Shown here: in pieces, positions 19,352 through 29,688 of the stretch
How positions within the stretch are numbered: position 1 is the stretch's first letter
How the letters are laid out: the number at the start of each line of letters is the position of its first letter
DNA from: Serratia marcescens
GTDB lineage: Bacteria; Pseudomonadota; Gammaproteobacteria; Enterobacterales; Enterobacteriaceae
Direction of reading: 5' to 3'
DNA: 64,000 nt
NCBI RefSeq assembly: GCF_029846115.1
Contig: NZ_JARVZZ010000001.1
Location: 496,001-560,000, forward strand
Made by a program: the position numbers and the translations under genes
The notes under the pieces: generated by a model
The model's input: the letters and a program-made list of their open reading frames with translations, nothing else
Told to the model about the DNA's origin: nothing
The model's database searches: none

Positions 19352-20182
19352 ATGGCCACCCCTGCTCCCGCCAAACGCGGCAAGAAGCCCCGCGCAGCAG
19401 CCCCGGCCGCCAGTGCGGCGACCGGCCAGGTACAATCGTTGACCCGTGGCCTGAAGCTGTTGGAATACATTTCGGAAGCCCAGGGCAACGTGGCGCTGAC
19501 CGATCTGGCCCAGCAGGCCGGCCTGCCGAACTCCACCACTCACCGCCTGCTCACCACCATGCAGCAGCAGGGATTCGTGCGCCAGGTTGGCGATCTCGGC
19601 CTGTGGACCATCGGCTCGCACGCCTTTGTGGTCGGCAGCAGCTTCCTGCAAAGCCGCAACCTGCTGGCGATGGTGCATCCGACGCTGCGCCGCCTGATGG
19701 AAGAGTCCGGCGAAACCGTCAATCTGGCGGTGCTGGATACCAGCGAGTACCAGGCGATCATCATCGATCAGGTGCAGTGTACGGCGCTGATGCGCATGTC
19801 GGCGCCGATCGGCGGCAAACTGCCGATGCACGCCTCCGGCGCGGGCAAAGCGTTCCTCGCCACCCTGCCGGACGATCAGGTGACCAAACTGCTGCACAAG
19901 AAAGGTATGCACACCTACACGCCGCACACCCTGACGCCGCACAACCTGAAAGAGGGGCTGGCGCAGATCCGCAAACAGGGCTTCTCCTTTGACGACGAAG
20001 AGCACGCGCTCGGCCTGCGCTGCGTGGCGGCCTGTATCTTCGACGAGCACCGCGAAGCCTTCGCCGCCATCTCCATCTCCGGCCCGGTGTCGCGCATCAC
20101 CGATGACCGCGTGATCGAACTGGGTGCGCTGGTGATCCACGCGGCGAAAGAGATCAGCCTGGCCTACGGCGGCGTGCGCTGA
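19352..20182 (+). CDS. iclR: IclR, repressor of the glyoxylate shunt operon
   Basis: A 276-residue IclR-family repressor of aceBAK. The N-terminal AT-hook-like basic stretch (PAKRGKKPR) precedes a winged helix-turn-helix (about 28-90, ALTDLAQQAGLPNSTTHRLLTTM) and an IclR effector domain (about 105-275) that binds glyoxylate or pyruvate in E. coli. The start at the ATG at 19352 has AAGGA about 10 nt upstream and gives the start MATPAPAKRG, like the E. coli MVAPIPAKRG; longer versions add unlikely residues. In E. coli iclR is close to aceK, but here the gluconate operon has come between them. Confidence 0.96.
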   Translation: MATPAPAKRGKKPRAAAPAASAATGQVQSLTRGLKLLEYISEAQGNVALTDLAQQAGLPNSTTHRLLTTMQQQGFVRQVGDLGLWTIGSHAFVVGSSFLQSRNLLAMVHPTLRRLMEESGETVNLAVLDTSEYQAIIIDQVQCTALMRMSAPIGGKLPMHASGAGKAFLATLPDDQVTKLLHKKGMHTYTPHTLTPHNLKEGLAQIRKQGFSFDDEEHALGLRCVAACIFDEHREAFAAISISGPVSRITDDRVIELGALVIHAAKEISLAYGGVR

Positions 20183-20287
20183 TCCCCCCTCCGAGGGGCG
20201 CCCCTGCGCGCCCTCTCTCCTGATTCCTTGATCTGTTGTCAGCATGTAACAGGCTATCGGCATCCTGTTTAGCACACGGAAAAAAAG

Positions 20288-20303
20288 CTTGAAGCCGATC
20301 ACA
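20288..20303. promoter_or_regulatory. candidate CRP site upstream of gntK
   Basis: CTTGA-N6-TCACA matches one half of the CRP consensus fully and the other half at three of five positions. It lies about 55 bp upstream of the tandem GntR operators, where catabolite activation of gluconate genes is expected from E. coli. Confidence 0.4.
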
Positions 20304-20357
20304 GTTAACGATCCTCACGGCGAAAGCCCATTGCAACCGCTCAAACTTCCTTCGACA

Positions 20358-20387
20358 ATGTTACCGATAACATGTTACCGGTAACAA
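20358..20387. promoter_or_regulatory. tandem GntR operators of the gluconate operon
   Basis: Two adjoining near-palindromes, ATGTTACCGATAACAT (20358-20373) and ATGTTACCGGTAACAA (20372-20387), sharing two bases. Both fit the GntR operator pattern of E. coli gntT and gntKU (ATGTTA-ACC-GTAACAT type); the second contains the perfect 12-bp palindrome GTTACCGGTAAC. They lie 46-75 bp upstream of the gntK start, so gluconate-bound GntR would release this promoter. GntR is not encoded in the window. Confidence 0.85.
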
Positions 20388-20432
20388 CAAGCTGAACGAA
20401 GGTAACGTCACCCGGTGTTTTGGAGCCAAGCC

Positions 20433-20972
20433 ATGACCAACAATCAAAATCGCATTTACGTCGTTATGGGCGTTTCCGGCAGCGGCAAGTCCGCCGTCGC
20501 CGCCGCCGCGGCCCGCCAACTCTCCGCCGGTTTCCTCGACGGCGACTTCCTGCATCCGCGCAGCAACATCCTGAAGATGGCCGCCGGCGAAGCGTTGAAC
20601 GACGACGACCGCGCGCCGTGGCTGGCCGCGCTCAATGACGCCGCCTTCGCCATGCAGCGCACCAACAACGTGTCGATCATCGTCTGCTCGGCGCTGAAAA
20701 AGCAGTATCGCGACCGCCTGCGCGCCGGCAACGGCAACCTGTCGTTCATCTATCTGCACGGCGAGTTCCCGGTGATCGAGTCCCGCCTGGCGGCGCGTAA
20801 CGGCCACTTCTTCAAACCGCAAATGCTGGTGACCCAGTTCGCCGCGCTCGAGCAGCCGGGCGCCGACGAAAGCGACGTGATGGCGATCGACATCAATCAG
20901 CCGCTGGACGCGGTGATCGCCGATACCGTGCGCCATATCCAGAGCTTCCTGCCGCAGGACGTGTGCGCGTGA
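20433..20972 (+). CDS. gntK: gluconokinase GntK
   Basis: A 179-residue P-loop kinase that phosphorylates gluconate to 6-phosphogluconate. Walker A GVSGSGKS is near residues 13-20, followed by the family motifs LDGDFLHP and CSALKKQYRDRLR. The start is the ATG at 20433 with GGAG 8 nt upstream; the in-frame ATG six codons earlier has no such site. Length is close to the 175 residues of E. coli GntK. First gene of gntK-gntU-edd-eda, behind the GntR operators. Confidence 0.95.
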   Translation: MTNNQNRIYVVMGVSGSGKSAVAAAAARQLSAGFLDGDFLHPRSNILKMAAGEALNDDDRAPWLAALNDAAFAMQRTNNVSIIVCSALKKQYRDRLRAGNGNLSFIYLHGEFPVIESRLAARNGHFFKPQMLVTQFAALEQPGADESDVMAIDINQPLDAVIADTVRHIQSFLPQDVCA

Positions 20973-22306
20973 GTACCGTTACGCTGGTCGGTACCGCAGT
21001 CGGCTCGGTTTTACTGCTGTTATTCCTGGTGATGAAGGCGCGCATGCACGCCTTCGTCGCGCTGATGCTGGTGTCCATCGCCGCCGGCATCTTCTCCGGC
21101 ATGCCGCTGGACCATATCGCCGACACCATGCAAAAAGGCATGGGCGACACGCTGGGCTTCCTGGCGATCGTCGTGGCGCTGGGGGCGATGTTCGGCAAGA
21201 TCCTGCATGAGGTCGGCGCGCTCGATCAAATTGCGGCGCAATTGCTGAAACGATTCGGACAAAGCAAGGCGCACTACGCGCTCGGCATCGCCGGCCTGAT
21301 CTGCGCGTTACCGCTGTTCTTCGACGTGGCGGTGGTGCTGCTGATCGGCATCGTGTTCGCCGTGGCGCGCCGCACCGACGGCAATATCGTCAAGCTGGCG
21401 ATCCCGCTGTTCGCCGGCGTGGCCGCCGCAGCGTCCTTCCTGCTGCCGGGGCCAGTGCCGATGCTGCTGGCTTCGCAGATGAAGGCCGACTTCGGCTGGA
21501 TGATCGCCATCGGCCTGGTGGCGGCCGTGATCGGCATGCTGATCGCCGGCCCGCTGTACGGCAGCCTTATCAGCCGCTTCGTCAACTGGCCGATGCCGCC
21601 GGAAGAGAACGAGCCTACGCTGACCAAGGGCAATCTGCCGTCGTTCGGCTTCAGCCTGGCGTTGGTGCTGTGCCCGCTGGTGCTGGTCGGCATGAAAACC
21701 ATCGGCGCGCGGCTGGTCACTCCCGGCTCGCAGCTGCAGCAGTGGCTGGAGTTTATCGGCCACCCGTTCACCGCCATCCTGCTGGCCTGCCTGATCGTGA
21801 TTTACGGCCTGGCGAAACCGCGCGGCATGAGCAACGAACAGACGCTGGCCATCTGCTCCGCCGCCGTGCAACCGGCCGGGATCATCCTGCTGATGACCGG
21901 CGCCGGCGGGGTGTTCAAACAGATCCTGGTAGATTCCGGCGTTGGGCCGGCGCTGGGTGATGCCATGATCGGCGCCGGCCTGCCGATCGCCGTGGCCGCC
22001 TTCGCGCTGTCCGCCATGGTGCGGGTGATTCAGGGCTCGGCCACCGTCGCCTGCCTGACCACCGTCGGCCTGGTGCTGCCGGTCACCAGCCAGCTCGGGC
22101 TGAGCGGCGGGCAACTGGCCGCGCTGGCTATCTGCATCGCCGGCGGCTCCATCGTGCTGAGCCACGTCAACGACGCCGGTTTCTGGCTGTTCGGCAAATT
22201 TACCGGCGCCAACGAACTGCAAACGCTGAAAACCTGGACGGTGATGGAAACGATTCTGGGCAGCGTCGGCGGCGCCATCGGCATGATTGCATTCACGATG
22301 TTTTAA
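20969..22306 (+). CDS. gntU: gluconate:H+ symporter GntU
   Basis: A 445-residue inner-membrane permease of the GntP family with about twelve hydrophobic segments. The start is a GTG at 20969 that overlaps the gntK TGA by 4 bp (GTGA), so translation of the two is probably coupled. The sequence follows E. coli GntU (low-affinity gluconate permease) along its length, with matching stretches such as VGSVLLLLFLVMKARMHAF, GSATVACLT and SHVNDAGFWLFGKFTGA. GntT and other paralogues diverge more at these points. Confidence 0.93.
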   Translation: MSTVTLVGTAVGSVLLLLFLVMKARMHAFVALMLVSIAAGIFSGMPLDHIADTMQKGMGDTLGFLAIVVALGAMFGKILHEVGALDQIAAQLLKRFGQSKAHYALGIAGLICALPLFFDVAVVLLIGIVFAVARRTDGNIVKLAIPLFAGVAAAASFLLPGPVPMLLASQMKADFGWMIAIGLVAAVIGMLIAGPLYGSLISRFVNWPMPPEENEPTLTKGNLPSFGFSLALVLCPLVLVGMKTIGARLVTPGSQLQQWLEFIGHPFTAILLACLIVIYGLAKPRGMSNEQTLAICSAAVQPAGIILLMTGAGGVFKQILVDSGVGPALGDAMIGAGLPIAVAAFALSAMVRVIQGSATVACLTTVGLVLPVTSQLGLSGGQLAALAICIAGGSIVLSHVNDAGFWLFGKFTGANELQTLKTWTVMETILGSVGGAIGMIAFTMF

Positions 22307-22316
22307 ATCCTAAATC

Positions 22317-22360
22317 GCCCCCGGCCTTGCACACCAGGGCTGCAAATTACCCCCGGGGGC
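22317..22360 (+). other. intercistronic stem-loop between gntU and edd
   Basis: Inverted repeat GCCCCCGG (22317-22324) / CCGGGGGC (22353-22360) with a 28-nt loop and no T-run. It sits 10 nt after the gntU stop and 45 nt before edd. Such structures inside operons commonly set relative mRNA stability; it does not look like a strong terminator. Confidence 0.55.
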
Positions 22361-22404
22361 ACCGCCACAGGCGGCGACTATAACAACAGCAATGTGAGGA
22401 AGGC

Positions 22405-24219
22405 ATGATTAATCCAACCTTGTCCCGTGTCACACAGCGCATCATCCACCGTTCCCAGGCCAGCCGCGTCGCCTATCTGGCGCGCATCGAGGCGGCCCGT
22501 TCCCAAACCGTCCACCGCGCGCAGCTGGCCTGCGGCAACCTGGCCCACGGCTTCGCCGCCTGTCAGCCTGATGACAAGACGGCGCTGAAAAACATGGTGC
22601 GCAGCGATATCGCCATCATTACCGCCTACAACGACATGCTGTCGGCCCACCAGCCGTACGAACACTACCCGCAGCGGCTGAAACAGGCGCTGAAGGCGGT
22701 GGGCGCCGTGGGCCAGGTGGCCGGCGGCGTGCCGGCGATGTGCGACGGCGTGACGCAGGGGCAGGACGGCATGGAGCTGTCGCTGATGAGCCGCGACGTG
22801 ATCGCCATGTCGGCCGCCGTCGGCCTGTCGCACAATATGTTTGACGGCGCGCTGTTCCTCGGCATTTGCGACAAGATCGTGCCGGGGCTGGTGATGGCCG
22901 CCCTCTCCTTCGGCCACCTGCCCGCGCTGTTCGTGCCGGCCGGCCCGATGAGCAGCGGTTTGCCCAACAAGGAAAAGGTGCGCGTGCGCCAGCTGTACGC
23001 CGAGGGCAAGGCCGATCGTCTGGCGCTGCTGGAAGCTGAGGCCGCCTCCTATCACGGCATCGGCACCTGCACCTTCTACGGCACCGCCAACACCAACCAG
23101 ATGGTGATGGAAGTGATGGGCCTGCATCTGCCAGGCGCCTCTTTCGTACATCCGGACACGCCGCTGCGCGACGCGCTGAACGACGCCGCTGCGCGCCAGG
23201 TGACGCGACTGACCGACACCGCCGGCAACTACCTGCCGATCGGCCGCCTGGTGGACGAGAAAGTGGTGGTAAACGGCATCGTCTCGCTGCTGGCCACCGG
23301 CGGTTCCACCAACCTCACCATGCATCTGGTGGCGATGGCGCGGGCGGCGGGCATCATCATCACCTGGGACGATTTCTCGGAGCTGTCGGAGGCGGTGCCG
23401 CTGCTGTGTCGCATCTACCCGAACGGCCCGGCCGACATCAACCAGTTCCAGGCCGCCGGCGGCGTGCCGTTGGTGGTGCGTGAGCTGTTGCAACACGGGC
23501 TACTGCACGAAGACGTGCACACCGTGGCCGGTTTCGGCCTGCACCGCTACACCCAGGAACCGTGGCTGGATAATGGCCAGCTGGTGTGGCGCGCAGGCGT
23601 AGCCGGCTCGCTCGACGCCAGCGTGATCGCCAGCGTCGCTCAGCCGTTCGAACATCACGGCGGCACCAAAGTGATGGCCGGCAATCTGGGCCGTGCGGTG
23701 ATGAAAACCTCGGCAGTGCCCACCGACAACCAGATCATCGAAGCGCCGGCGGTGGTGTTCGACAGCCAGCACGACATCGTGCCGGCGTTCGAAGCCGGCA
23801 AACTGGATCGCGATTGCGTGGTGGTGGTGCGCTTCCAGGGGCCACAGGCCAACGGCATGCCTGAGCTGCACAAGCTGATGCCGCCGCTGGGCGTGCTGAT
23901 GGATCGCGGCTTCAAAGTGGCGCTGGTGACCGATGGCCGCCTGTCCGGCGCCTCCGGCAAGGTGCCTTCCGCCATCCACGTCACCCCGGAAGCCTATACC
24001 GGCGGCCTGCTGGCGAAAGTGCGCGACGGCGATCCGATCCGCGTCAACGGCCGCAGCGGCGAGCTCCAGGTGCTGGTCGACGCCGACGAACTGGCCCAGC
24101 GCACGCCATGCCAACCCGATCTGAGCGCCGAACACATCGGTTGCGGCCGCGAGCTGTTCGGCGCGCTGCGCAGCCAGCTGTCCGGCGCCGAACAGGGCGC
24201 CTGCTGCATCACATTTTAA
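22405..24219 (+). CDS. edd: 6-phosphogluconate dehydratase Edd
   Basis: A 604-residue member of the IlvD/Edd family, which dehydrates 6-phosphogluconate to 2-keto-3-deoxy-6-phosphogluconate (KDPG), first reaction of the Entner-Doudoroff pathway. Iron-sulphur ligand cysteines are visible in [10 protein letters not shown] (Cys155) and [15 protein letters not shown] (Cys222), with another in [11 protein letters not shown] (Cys113). The C-terminal signature [18 protein letters not shown] is present. Length matches the E. coli enzyme within one residue. It is followed 54 bp later by eda. Confidence 0.97.
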   Translation: MINPTLSRVTQRIIHRSQASRVAYLARIEAARSQTVHRAQLACGNLAHGFAACQPDDKTALKNMVRSDIAIITAYNDMLSAHQPYEHYPQRLKQALKAVGAVGQVAGGVPAMCDGVTQGQDGMELSLMSRDVIAMSAAVGLSHNMFDGALFLGICDKIVPGLVMAALSFGHLPALFVPAGPMSSGLPNKEKVRVRQLYAEGKADRLALLEAEAASYHGIGTCTFYGTANTNQMVMEVMGLHLPGASFVHPDTPLRDALNDAAARQVTRLTDTAGNYLPIGRLVDEKVVVNGIVSLLATGGSTNLTMHLVAMARAAGIIITWDDFSELSEAVPLLCRIYPNGPADINQFQAAGGVPLVVRELLQHGLLHEDVHTVAGFGLHRYTQEPWLDNGQLVWRAGVAGSLDASVIASVAQPFEHHGGTKVMAGNLGRAVMKTSAVPTDNQIIEAPAVVFDSQHDIVPAFEAGKLDRDCVVVVRFQGPQANGMPELHKLMPPLGVLMDRGFKVALVTDGRLSGASGKVPSAIHVTPEAYTGGLLAKVRDGDPIRVNGRSGELQVLVDADELAQRTPCQPDLSAEHIGCGRELFGALRSQLSGAEQGACCITF

Positions 24220-24273
24220 TCGATAGCCTGGCCGCATCGCCGCCTGGCGGCGGCCACAGAGGAGAACGTCATC

Positions 24274-24915
24274 ATGAACAAGTGGAAAACAAGCGCCGAG
24301 CAGATCCTGACGGCGGGGCCGGTGGTGCCGGTCATCGTGATCAACAAGCTGGAACATGCGGTGCCGCTGGCGAAAGCGCTGGTCGCCGGCGGCGTGCGAG
24401 TGCTGGAAGTAACGCTGCGCACCGCCTGCGCCATGGACGCCATTCGCGCCATCGCCCAAGCAGTGCCGGAAGCGATCATCGGCGCCGGTACGGTGATCAA
24501 TCCGCAGCAGCTGCGTGAAGTGACCGAGGCCGGTGCGCAGTTCGCCATCAGCCCAGGCCTGACCGACGAGTTGCTTAAGGCTGCCACCGCCGGGTCTATT
24601 CCGCTTATTCCGGGCATCAGCACCGTTTCCGAGCTGATGCAGGGCATGGATTACGGCCTGCGCGAGTTTAAATTCTTCCCGGCTGAAGCCAACGGTGGCG
24701 TAAAAGCGCTGCAGGCGATCGGCGGCCCGTTCCCACAGGTGCGCTTCTGCCCGACCGGCGGCATCTCGCCGGACAATTACCGCAGCTATCTGGCGCTGAA
24801 AAGCGTGCTGTGCATCGGCGGCTCCTGGCTGGTGCCGGCGGACGCGCTGGAAAGCGGCGACTACGCCCGCATCACCGAACTGGCGCGCGCCGCCGTCGCG
24901 GGCGCTCAGGCCTGA
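24274..24915 (+). CDS. eda: KDPG aldolase Eda
   Basis: A 213-residue class I aldolase that splits KDPG into pyruvate and glyceraldehyde-3-phosphate. The Schiff-base lysine is Lys133 in REFKFFPAE, the catalytic Glu45 is in VLEVTLRT, and the phosphate-binding GGI is in [11 protein letters not shown] strong GGAG ribosome-binding site precedes the ATG. It is the last gene of the gnt/ED operon; its TGA ends one base before the aceK stop codon on the other strand, with no terminator hairpin between them. Confidence 0.97.
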   Translation: MNKWKTSAEQILTAGPVVPVIVINKLEHAVPLAKALVAGGVRVLEVTLRTACAMDAIRAIAQAVPEAIIGAGTVINPQQLREVTEAGAQFAISPGLTDELLKAATAGSIPLIPGISTVSELMQGMDYGLREFKFFPAEANGGVKALQAIGGPFPQVRFCPTGGISPDNYRSYLALKSVLCIGGSWLVPADALESGDYARITELARAAVAGAQA

Positions 24916-24916
24916 T

Positions 24917-26671
24917 TTACATCGCAGCGGTGGCGGCCGGCAGCGCCGCCCCGCTGCGCTGGCTGAACCGCTGCTTCTTGCGATAAGCGAACACGTCTTC
25001 CACATGCCCCTCGCGGATGCGCTGCTGCAACCCGCGCCAATACTCCGCCGTAAACAGATCGCTGTGCAGCTCTTCAAACACCTGCCGAATGCGCCGATCG
25101 CCGCACAGGAAGTGGCGAAACTCCTCCGGGAACACGTCGTTGGGCGCGATGCTGTACCACGGCTCGCTGGCCAGCTCGTCCTCCGGATAGCGCGGCGGCG
25201 GAATGTCGCGGAAGTTAACCTCGGTCATGTAGCAAATTTCGTCGTAGTCGTAGAACACCACCCGCCCGTGGCGCGTCACGCCAAAGTTCTTGAACAGCAT
25301 GTCGCCGGGGAAGATATTGGCGGCGGCCAACTGCTTGATGGCATTGCCGTACTCTTCGATCGCATCGCGCATCTGCTGGTCGTTGGCCTGCTCCAGATAC
25401 AGGTTCAGCGGCGTCATGCGCCGTTCCATATACAGATGCTTGATTACGATGCGGTCGCCGAGATCCTCCAGCTTGCCCGACACTTCGCGCCGCAGTTCCG
25501 CCAACAGCTCTGGGCTGAGGCGCGCCTTGTCGACGACAAAATTCTCGTACTCCTGGGTATCTGCCATGCGCCCGACGCGATCGTGCTCTTTCACCAGCTG
25601 ATAGCAGGCCATCACCTGCGCCTGCGTCACCTCTTTTTGCGGGGCGAATTCGTCTTTGATCACTTTGAATACCCGATCGAAAGACGGCAGGGTGAATACC
25701 AGCATCACCATGCCCTTCACTCCCGGCGCAATGATGAATTGCTCCTGCGACTGCGCCATAAAGGTCAGGTATTCGCGATAGCATTCGGTTTTGCCGTGCT
25801 TCTGGCAGCCAATCGCCATGTACAGCTCGGCGGTGGTCTTGCCCGGCAGGATCTCGCGCAGCCACTCCACCATCGCCGCCGGCAGCGGCGCGTAGACCAT
25901 GAAATAAGAACGGGCGAAGCCGAAAACGATGCTGGCCTCGGCCTTACCGGTCAGGCAGGCGTCGATAAACAGCGCGCCCGACTCGCTATGATGGATCGGC
26001 AGCAAGAACGGATAAACGCCGTCGGCCAGGCGCAGCTTGCCGACCAGCCAGGCGGCCTTGTTGCGATAGAACAGTTCGTTGGCGATCTGGAAGGTTGCCC
26101 CCGCCAGCTGCTGTGCGCTGAAGGCACGTTGCAGCGCCTGAGTGATGTCGCGAATATCGCGCGTCAAATCCTCCCACGGCAGCCGCAGCGGCAGATCGCT
26201 CAGCACGCTGCGCAGCATCGCCGGCAGATCGCCATGGGGAGTGAAATCGCGCGCCAGCGGACGCGGAATGTCGCGAAAACGCCGCTCCGGCTGCGAACTG
26301 AAGACGAACAGTTTGTCCGGCGTCAGATCGCGGTGCTTAAACAGCCGGCAGTAGACCGAGTTAAAGAAGCTTTCGGCAATCTCGAAACGCGGATAGTCCG
26401 GCAACAGGTCGATATAGACAGCTTTGACCCGGCTGGGGAAGTCGGCGTCGAAGTATTTCTGCCCGGTGATGCATTTGAGCTGCTCCACCACCAGGCCGAC
26501 GTGATGGTCGTACAGATGGATGCGCTTTTTCATCGCCTGCTGCACCGCTGGCCAGTCCGCCTGCTCGAAGCGCTGCTGAGCGCCGGCGGTCACCTCCAGA
26601 AAGCGGCCGTACTGCGCGTCGAAGCCCTGCAGGATCGTCTGTGCGATCAACAACTCCAGTTTTGCCGCCAT
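24917..26671 (-). CDS. aceK: isocitrate dehydrogenase kinase/phosphatase AceK
   Basis: A 584-residue bifunctional enzyme that inactivates isocitrate dehydrogenase by phosphorylation and reactivates it, setting carbon flow into the glyoxylate shunt. Visible family marks include ETKxxxLLP-like [18 protein letters not shown], the nucleotide loop [17 protein letters not shown], and the kinase-like [19 protein letters not shown] with its metal-binding Asp. The start is taken at the ATG at 26671 ([26 protein letters not shown]), matching the E. coli N-terminus; upstream codons overlap the hairpin between aceA and aceK. It has a slightly longer C-terminal tail than the E. coli protein. Third gene of aceBAK. 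Confidence 0.96.
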   Translation of the reverse strand: MAAKLELLIAQTILQGFDAQYGRFLEVTAGAQQRFEQADWPAVQQAMKKRIHLYDHHVGLVVEQLKCITGQKYFDADFPSRVKAVYIDLLPDYPRFEIAESFFNSVYCRLFKHRDLTPDKLFVFSSQPERRFRDIPRPLARDFTPHGDLPAMLRSVLSDLPLRLPWEDLTRDIRDITQALQRAFSAQQLAGATFQIANELFYRNKAAWLVGKLRLADGVYPFLLPIHHSESGALFIDACLTGKAEASIVFGFARSYFMVYAPLPAAMVEWLREILPGKTTAELYMAIGCQKHGKTECYREYLTFMAQSQEQFIIAPGVKGMVMLVFTLPSFDRVFKVIKDEFAPQKEVTQAQVMACYQLVKEHDRVGRMADTQEYENFVVDKARLSPELLAELRREVSGKLEDLGDRIVIKHLYMERRMTPLNLYLEQANDQQMRDAIEEYGNAIKQLAAANIFPGDMLFKNFGVTRHGRVVFYDYDEICYMTEVNFRDIPPPRYPEDELASEPWYSIAPNDVFPEEFRHFLCGDRRIRQVFEELHSDLFTAEYWRGLQQRIREGHVEDVFAYRKKQRFSQRSGAALPAATAAM

Positions 26672-26685
26672 CCTTACCCCCGCCA

Positions 26686-26711
26686 GAAAAAGAAGCCTGC
26701 GCATGCAGGCT
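26686..26711 (-). terminator. terminator-like hairpin between aceA and aceK
   Basis: On the minus strand AGCCTGC-ATGC-GCAGGCT is a perfect 7-bp stem with a 4-nt loop, followed by TCTTTTTCT. This is a rho-independent terminator shape placed between two genes of one operon, so it should lower aceK expression relative to aceB and aceA. Confidence 0.75.
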
Positions 26712-26740
26712 CCGGGTGAAACGTCTTCAAGCTTGCCGCA

Positions 26741-28048
26741 TCAGAACTGCTGTTCTTCCGTCGAACCGGTCAGCGCGGTGACCGAAGAGGCGCCGCCCTG
26801 AATGATGGTGGTGACCTTGTCGAAGTAGCCGGTGCCCACCTCTTGCTGGTGCGACGCGAAGGTATAACCGCGATCCACCGCGGCGAACTCCGCCTGCTGC
26901 ACCTTCTCGACGTAGTGTTTCATACCCTCGCCCTGCGCATAGGCGTGCGCCAGGTCGAACATGTTGAACCACATGCTGTGGATGCCCGCCAGCGTGATGA
27001 ACTGATATTTGTAGCCCATGTCCGACAGCGCCTGCTGGAAGCGAGCGATGGTCTGGTCGTCGAGGTTCTTCTTCCAGTTGAACGACGGCGAGCAGTTGTA
27101 GGCCAGCAGCTTGCCCGGGTATTTGGCGTGGATGGCGTCGGCGAAGCGTTGGGCGGCGTCCAGATCCGGCGTTGAGGTTTCGCACCACACCATATCGGCG
27201 TAAGGGGCGTAAGCCAGGCCGCGACTGATCGCCTGCTCGACGCCGGCATGGGTACGGAAGAAGCCTTCCGCCGTGCGCTCGCCGGTGACGAAGGCGCTGT
27301 CATACGGATCGCAGTCGGAGGTCAGCAGGTCGGCCGCATCGGCGTCGGTGCGGGCGATCACCAGCGTCGGCACGCCGAGCACGTCGGCCGCCAGGCGCGC
27401 GGCGACCAGTTTCTGGATCGCTTCTTGCGTCGGCACCAGCACTTTGCCCCCCATATGACCGCATTTCTTCACCGCCGCCAGCTGGTCTTCAAAGTGCACC
27501 CCGGCGGCGCCGGCGGTGATCATCGCTTTCATCAGCTCGAAGGCGTTCAGCACGCCGCCGAAGCCGGCTTCCGCATCGGCGACGATCGGCAGGAAATAAT
27601 CGGTGTAGCCTTTGCTGCCCGGCTCAATCTGGTTAGCCCATTGGATCTGATCGGCGCGGCGGAAGGTATTGTTGATGCGCTCGACGACCTTCGGCACCGA
27701 GTCCACCGGATACAGCGACTGGTCAGGGTACATGGCCGCCGCGCTGTTGGCGTCCGCCGCCACCTGCCAACCGGACAGGTAGATAGCCTCGACGCCGGCT
27801 TTGGCCTGCTGCAGCGCCTGGCCGCCGGTCAGCGCGCCCAGGCAGTTCACGTAGCCTTTGCGCGCCTTGCCGTTCAACAATGCCCACAGTTTGGCGGCGC
27901 CGTTTTGCGCCAGGGTGCATTCCGGGTTGACCGAACCGCGCAGGTTGATCACGTCTTCGGCGCTGTAAGGGCGGGTGATGCCTTCCCAACGGGCCGATTT
28001 CCATTCCTGTTCCAGCTGCTGGATCTGTTGAGAGCGAGAGGTAGACAT
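26741..28048 (-). CDS. aceA: isocitrate lyase AceA
   Basis: A 435-residue enzyme that cleaves isocitrate to glyoxylate and succinate. The catalytic signature KKCGH is at residues 194-198 (Cys196), after the metal-binding ADAEAGFGG region. The start is the ATG at 28048, with AGGA 9 nt upstream; this gives [16 protein letters not shown], close to the E. coli N-terminus and one residue longer overall. Second gene of aceBAK, 41 bp after aceB. Confidence 0.97.
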   Translation of the reverse strand: MSTSRSQQIQQLEQEWKSARWEGITRPYSAEDVINLRGSVNPECTLAQNGAAKLWALLNGKARKGYVNCLGALTGGQALQQAKAGVEAIYLSGWQVAADANSAAAMYPDQSLYPVDSVPKVVERINNTFRRADQIQWANQIEPGSKGYTDYFLPIVADAEAGFGGVLNAFELMKAMITAGAAGVHFEDQLAAVKKCGHMGGKVLVPTQEAIQKLVAARLAADVLGVPTLVIARTDADAADLLTSDCDPYDSAFVTGERTAEGFFRTHAGVEQAISRGLAYAPYADMVWCETSTPDLDAAQRFADAIHAKYPGKLLAYNCSPSFNWKKNLDDQTIARFQQALSDMGYKYQFITLAGIHSMWFNMFDLAHAYAQGEGMKHYVEKVQQAEFAAVDRGYTFASHQQEVGTGYFDKVTTIIQGGASSVTALTGSTEEQQF

Positions 28049-28089
28049 AATTTTTATCCTTTCAGTCATGTAGGGTTGATTGGGAAAAT

Positions 28090-29688
28090 TCAGGCCAGCA
28101 GCTCATAGCCGGGCAGCGTCAGGAAATCGATTAATTCATCTTGCGTGGTGATGCGCTCCATCAGGCGCGCCGCCTCTTCAAACCGGCCGGCGTTAAAGCG
28201 CGCTTCCCCTACTTCTTCACGCACCACCAACATCTCTTCTTGCAGCATCTGGCGGAACAGCGCCTTGGTGACCGGGCGCCCATCGCTCAGGCTCTTCTCG
28301 TGGTGGATCCACTGCCAGATAGACGTACGGGAGATCTCCGCCGTCGCCGCATCTTCCATCAAACCGTAAATCGGCACGCAGCCGTTGCCGGAGATCCAGG
28401 CTTCGATGTACTGCACCGCCACGCGGATATTGGCGCGCATCCCCGCTTCGGTGCGTTCGCCGTCGCACGGTTCCAACAACTGTGCGGCGCTGATTGGCGC
28501 GTCTTGCTCACGCAGCACCTCCAGCTGGTTTTGGCGATCGCCCAATGCTTTGCCGAATACCTCCATCACCGTGTCCGCCAGCCCCGGGTGCGCCACCCAG
28601 GTGCCATCGTGACCGTTGCTGGCCTCCAGCTCTTTGTCCGCCCGTACCTTGTTCAACACCCAGTCATTTTTCTCGGCGTCTTTGCTCGGAATAAACGCCG
28701 CCATACCGCCCATGGCAAACGCGCCGCGCTTATGACAGGTTTTGATCAGCAGGCGCGAATAGGCGCTGAGGAAAGGCTTCTCCATGGTCACCGACTGACG
28801 ATCCGGCAGCACGCGATCGCCGTGATTCTTCAGCGTTTTGATGTAGCTGAAGATGTAATCCCAGCGGCCGCAGTTCAGGCCGACGATGTGGTCGCGCAGG
28901 TGGTAGAGGATTTCGTCCATCTGGAACACCGCCGGCAGGGTTTCGATCAGCACGGTCGCTTTGATGGTGCCGCGCGGCAGATCGAAACGATCCTCGGTAA
29001 AGCTGAAGACATCGCTCCACCAGGCCGCCTCTTCCCAAGACTGGGTTTTCGGCAGGTAGAAATATGGGCCGCTGCCCTTGGCCAGCAGCTGACGATAGTT
29101 GTGATAGAAGTACAGCGCGAAATCGAACAGGCCGCCGGGAATGGCTTCATCACGCCACAGCACGTGTTTTTCCGGCAAATGCAGGCCGCGCACGCGGGCG
29201 ATTAACACCGCCGGGTTCGGCTTCAGCTGGTAGATTTTGCCGGCTTCATTGGTGTAGGAAATGGTGCCGTTAACCGCATCGTGCAGGTTGATTTGGCCAT
29301 CGATGACTTTGTCCCAACTTGGTGCCAGCGAGTCTTCGAAATCCGCCATGAACACTTTTACGTTGGCGTTCAGCGCATTGATCACCATCTTGCGCTCGAC
29401 CGGCCCGGTGATCTCCACGCGACGATCGCGCAGGTCTTGCGGAATACCACGGATTTGCCAGTCGCCTTCACGAATGGAATCGGTTTCCGAAATAAACCCT
29501 GGCAGTTCGCCGCGATCGATATTTTGCTGCCAGCGGACACGCGCCGCCAGCAGCTCGTTGCGCCGCGGCGTGAATTTCCCCACCAGTTCCGCCAAGAATT
29601 CAACCGCTCCATCCGTCAACACCTGGCGCTCCGCTGCGGCGAAACCCTGCGTAAACCTTAACTCCGTGCCTGCTATCTGTTGCGTCAT
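28090..29688 (-). CDS. aceB: malate synthase A (AceB)
   Basis: A 532-residue malate synthase that condenses glyoxylate with acetyl-CoA. Motifs of the A isoform are visible: [54 protein letters not shown] (catalytic and Mg-binding residues), and the C-terminal [18 protein letters not shown]. The start is the ATG at 29688 with AAGGAG 7 nt upstream. It is the first gene of aceBAK. Confidence 0.97.
   Translation of the reverse strand: MTQQIAGTELRFTQGFAAAERQVLTDGAVEFLAELVGKFTPRRNELLAARVRWQQNIDRGELPGFISETDSIREGDWQIRGIPQDLRDRRVEITGPVERKMVINALNANVKVFMADFEDSLAPSWDKVIDGQINLHDAVNGTISYTNEAGKIYQLKPNPAVLIARVRGLHLPEKHVLWRDEAIPGGLFDFALYFYHNYRQLLAKGSGPYFYLPKTQSWEEAAWWSDVFSFTEDRFDLPRGTIKATVLIETLPAVFQMDEILYHLRDHIVGLNCGRWDYIFSYIKTLKNHGDRVLPDRQSVTMEKPFLSAYSRLLIKTCHKRGAFAMGGMAAFIPSKDAEKNDWVLNKVRADKELEASNGHDGTWVAHPGLADTVMEVFGKALGDRQNQLEVLREQDAPISAAQLLEPCDGERTEAGMRANIRVAVQYIEAWISGNGCVPIYGLMEDAATAEISRTSIWQWIHHEKSLSDGRPVTKALFRQMLQEEMLVVREEVGEARFNAGRFEEAARLMERITTQDELIDFLTLPGYELLA

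Noticed and set aside
22378..23496. Long minus-strand open frame opposite edd
   Set aside because: Shadow of edd codon bias; no start signal and no family likeness.
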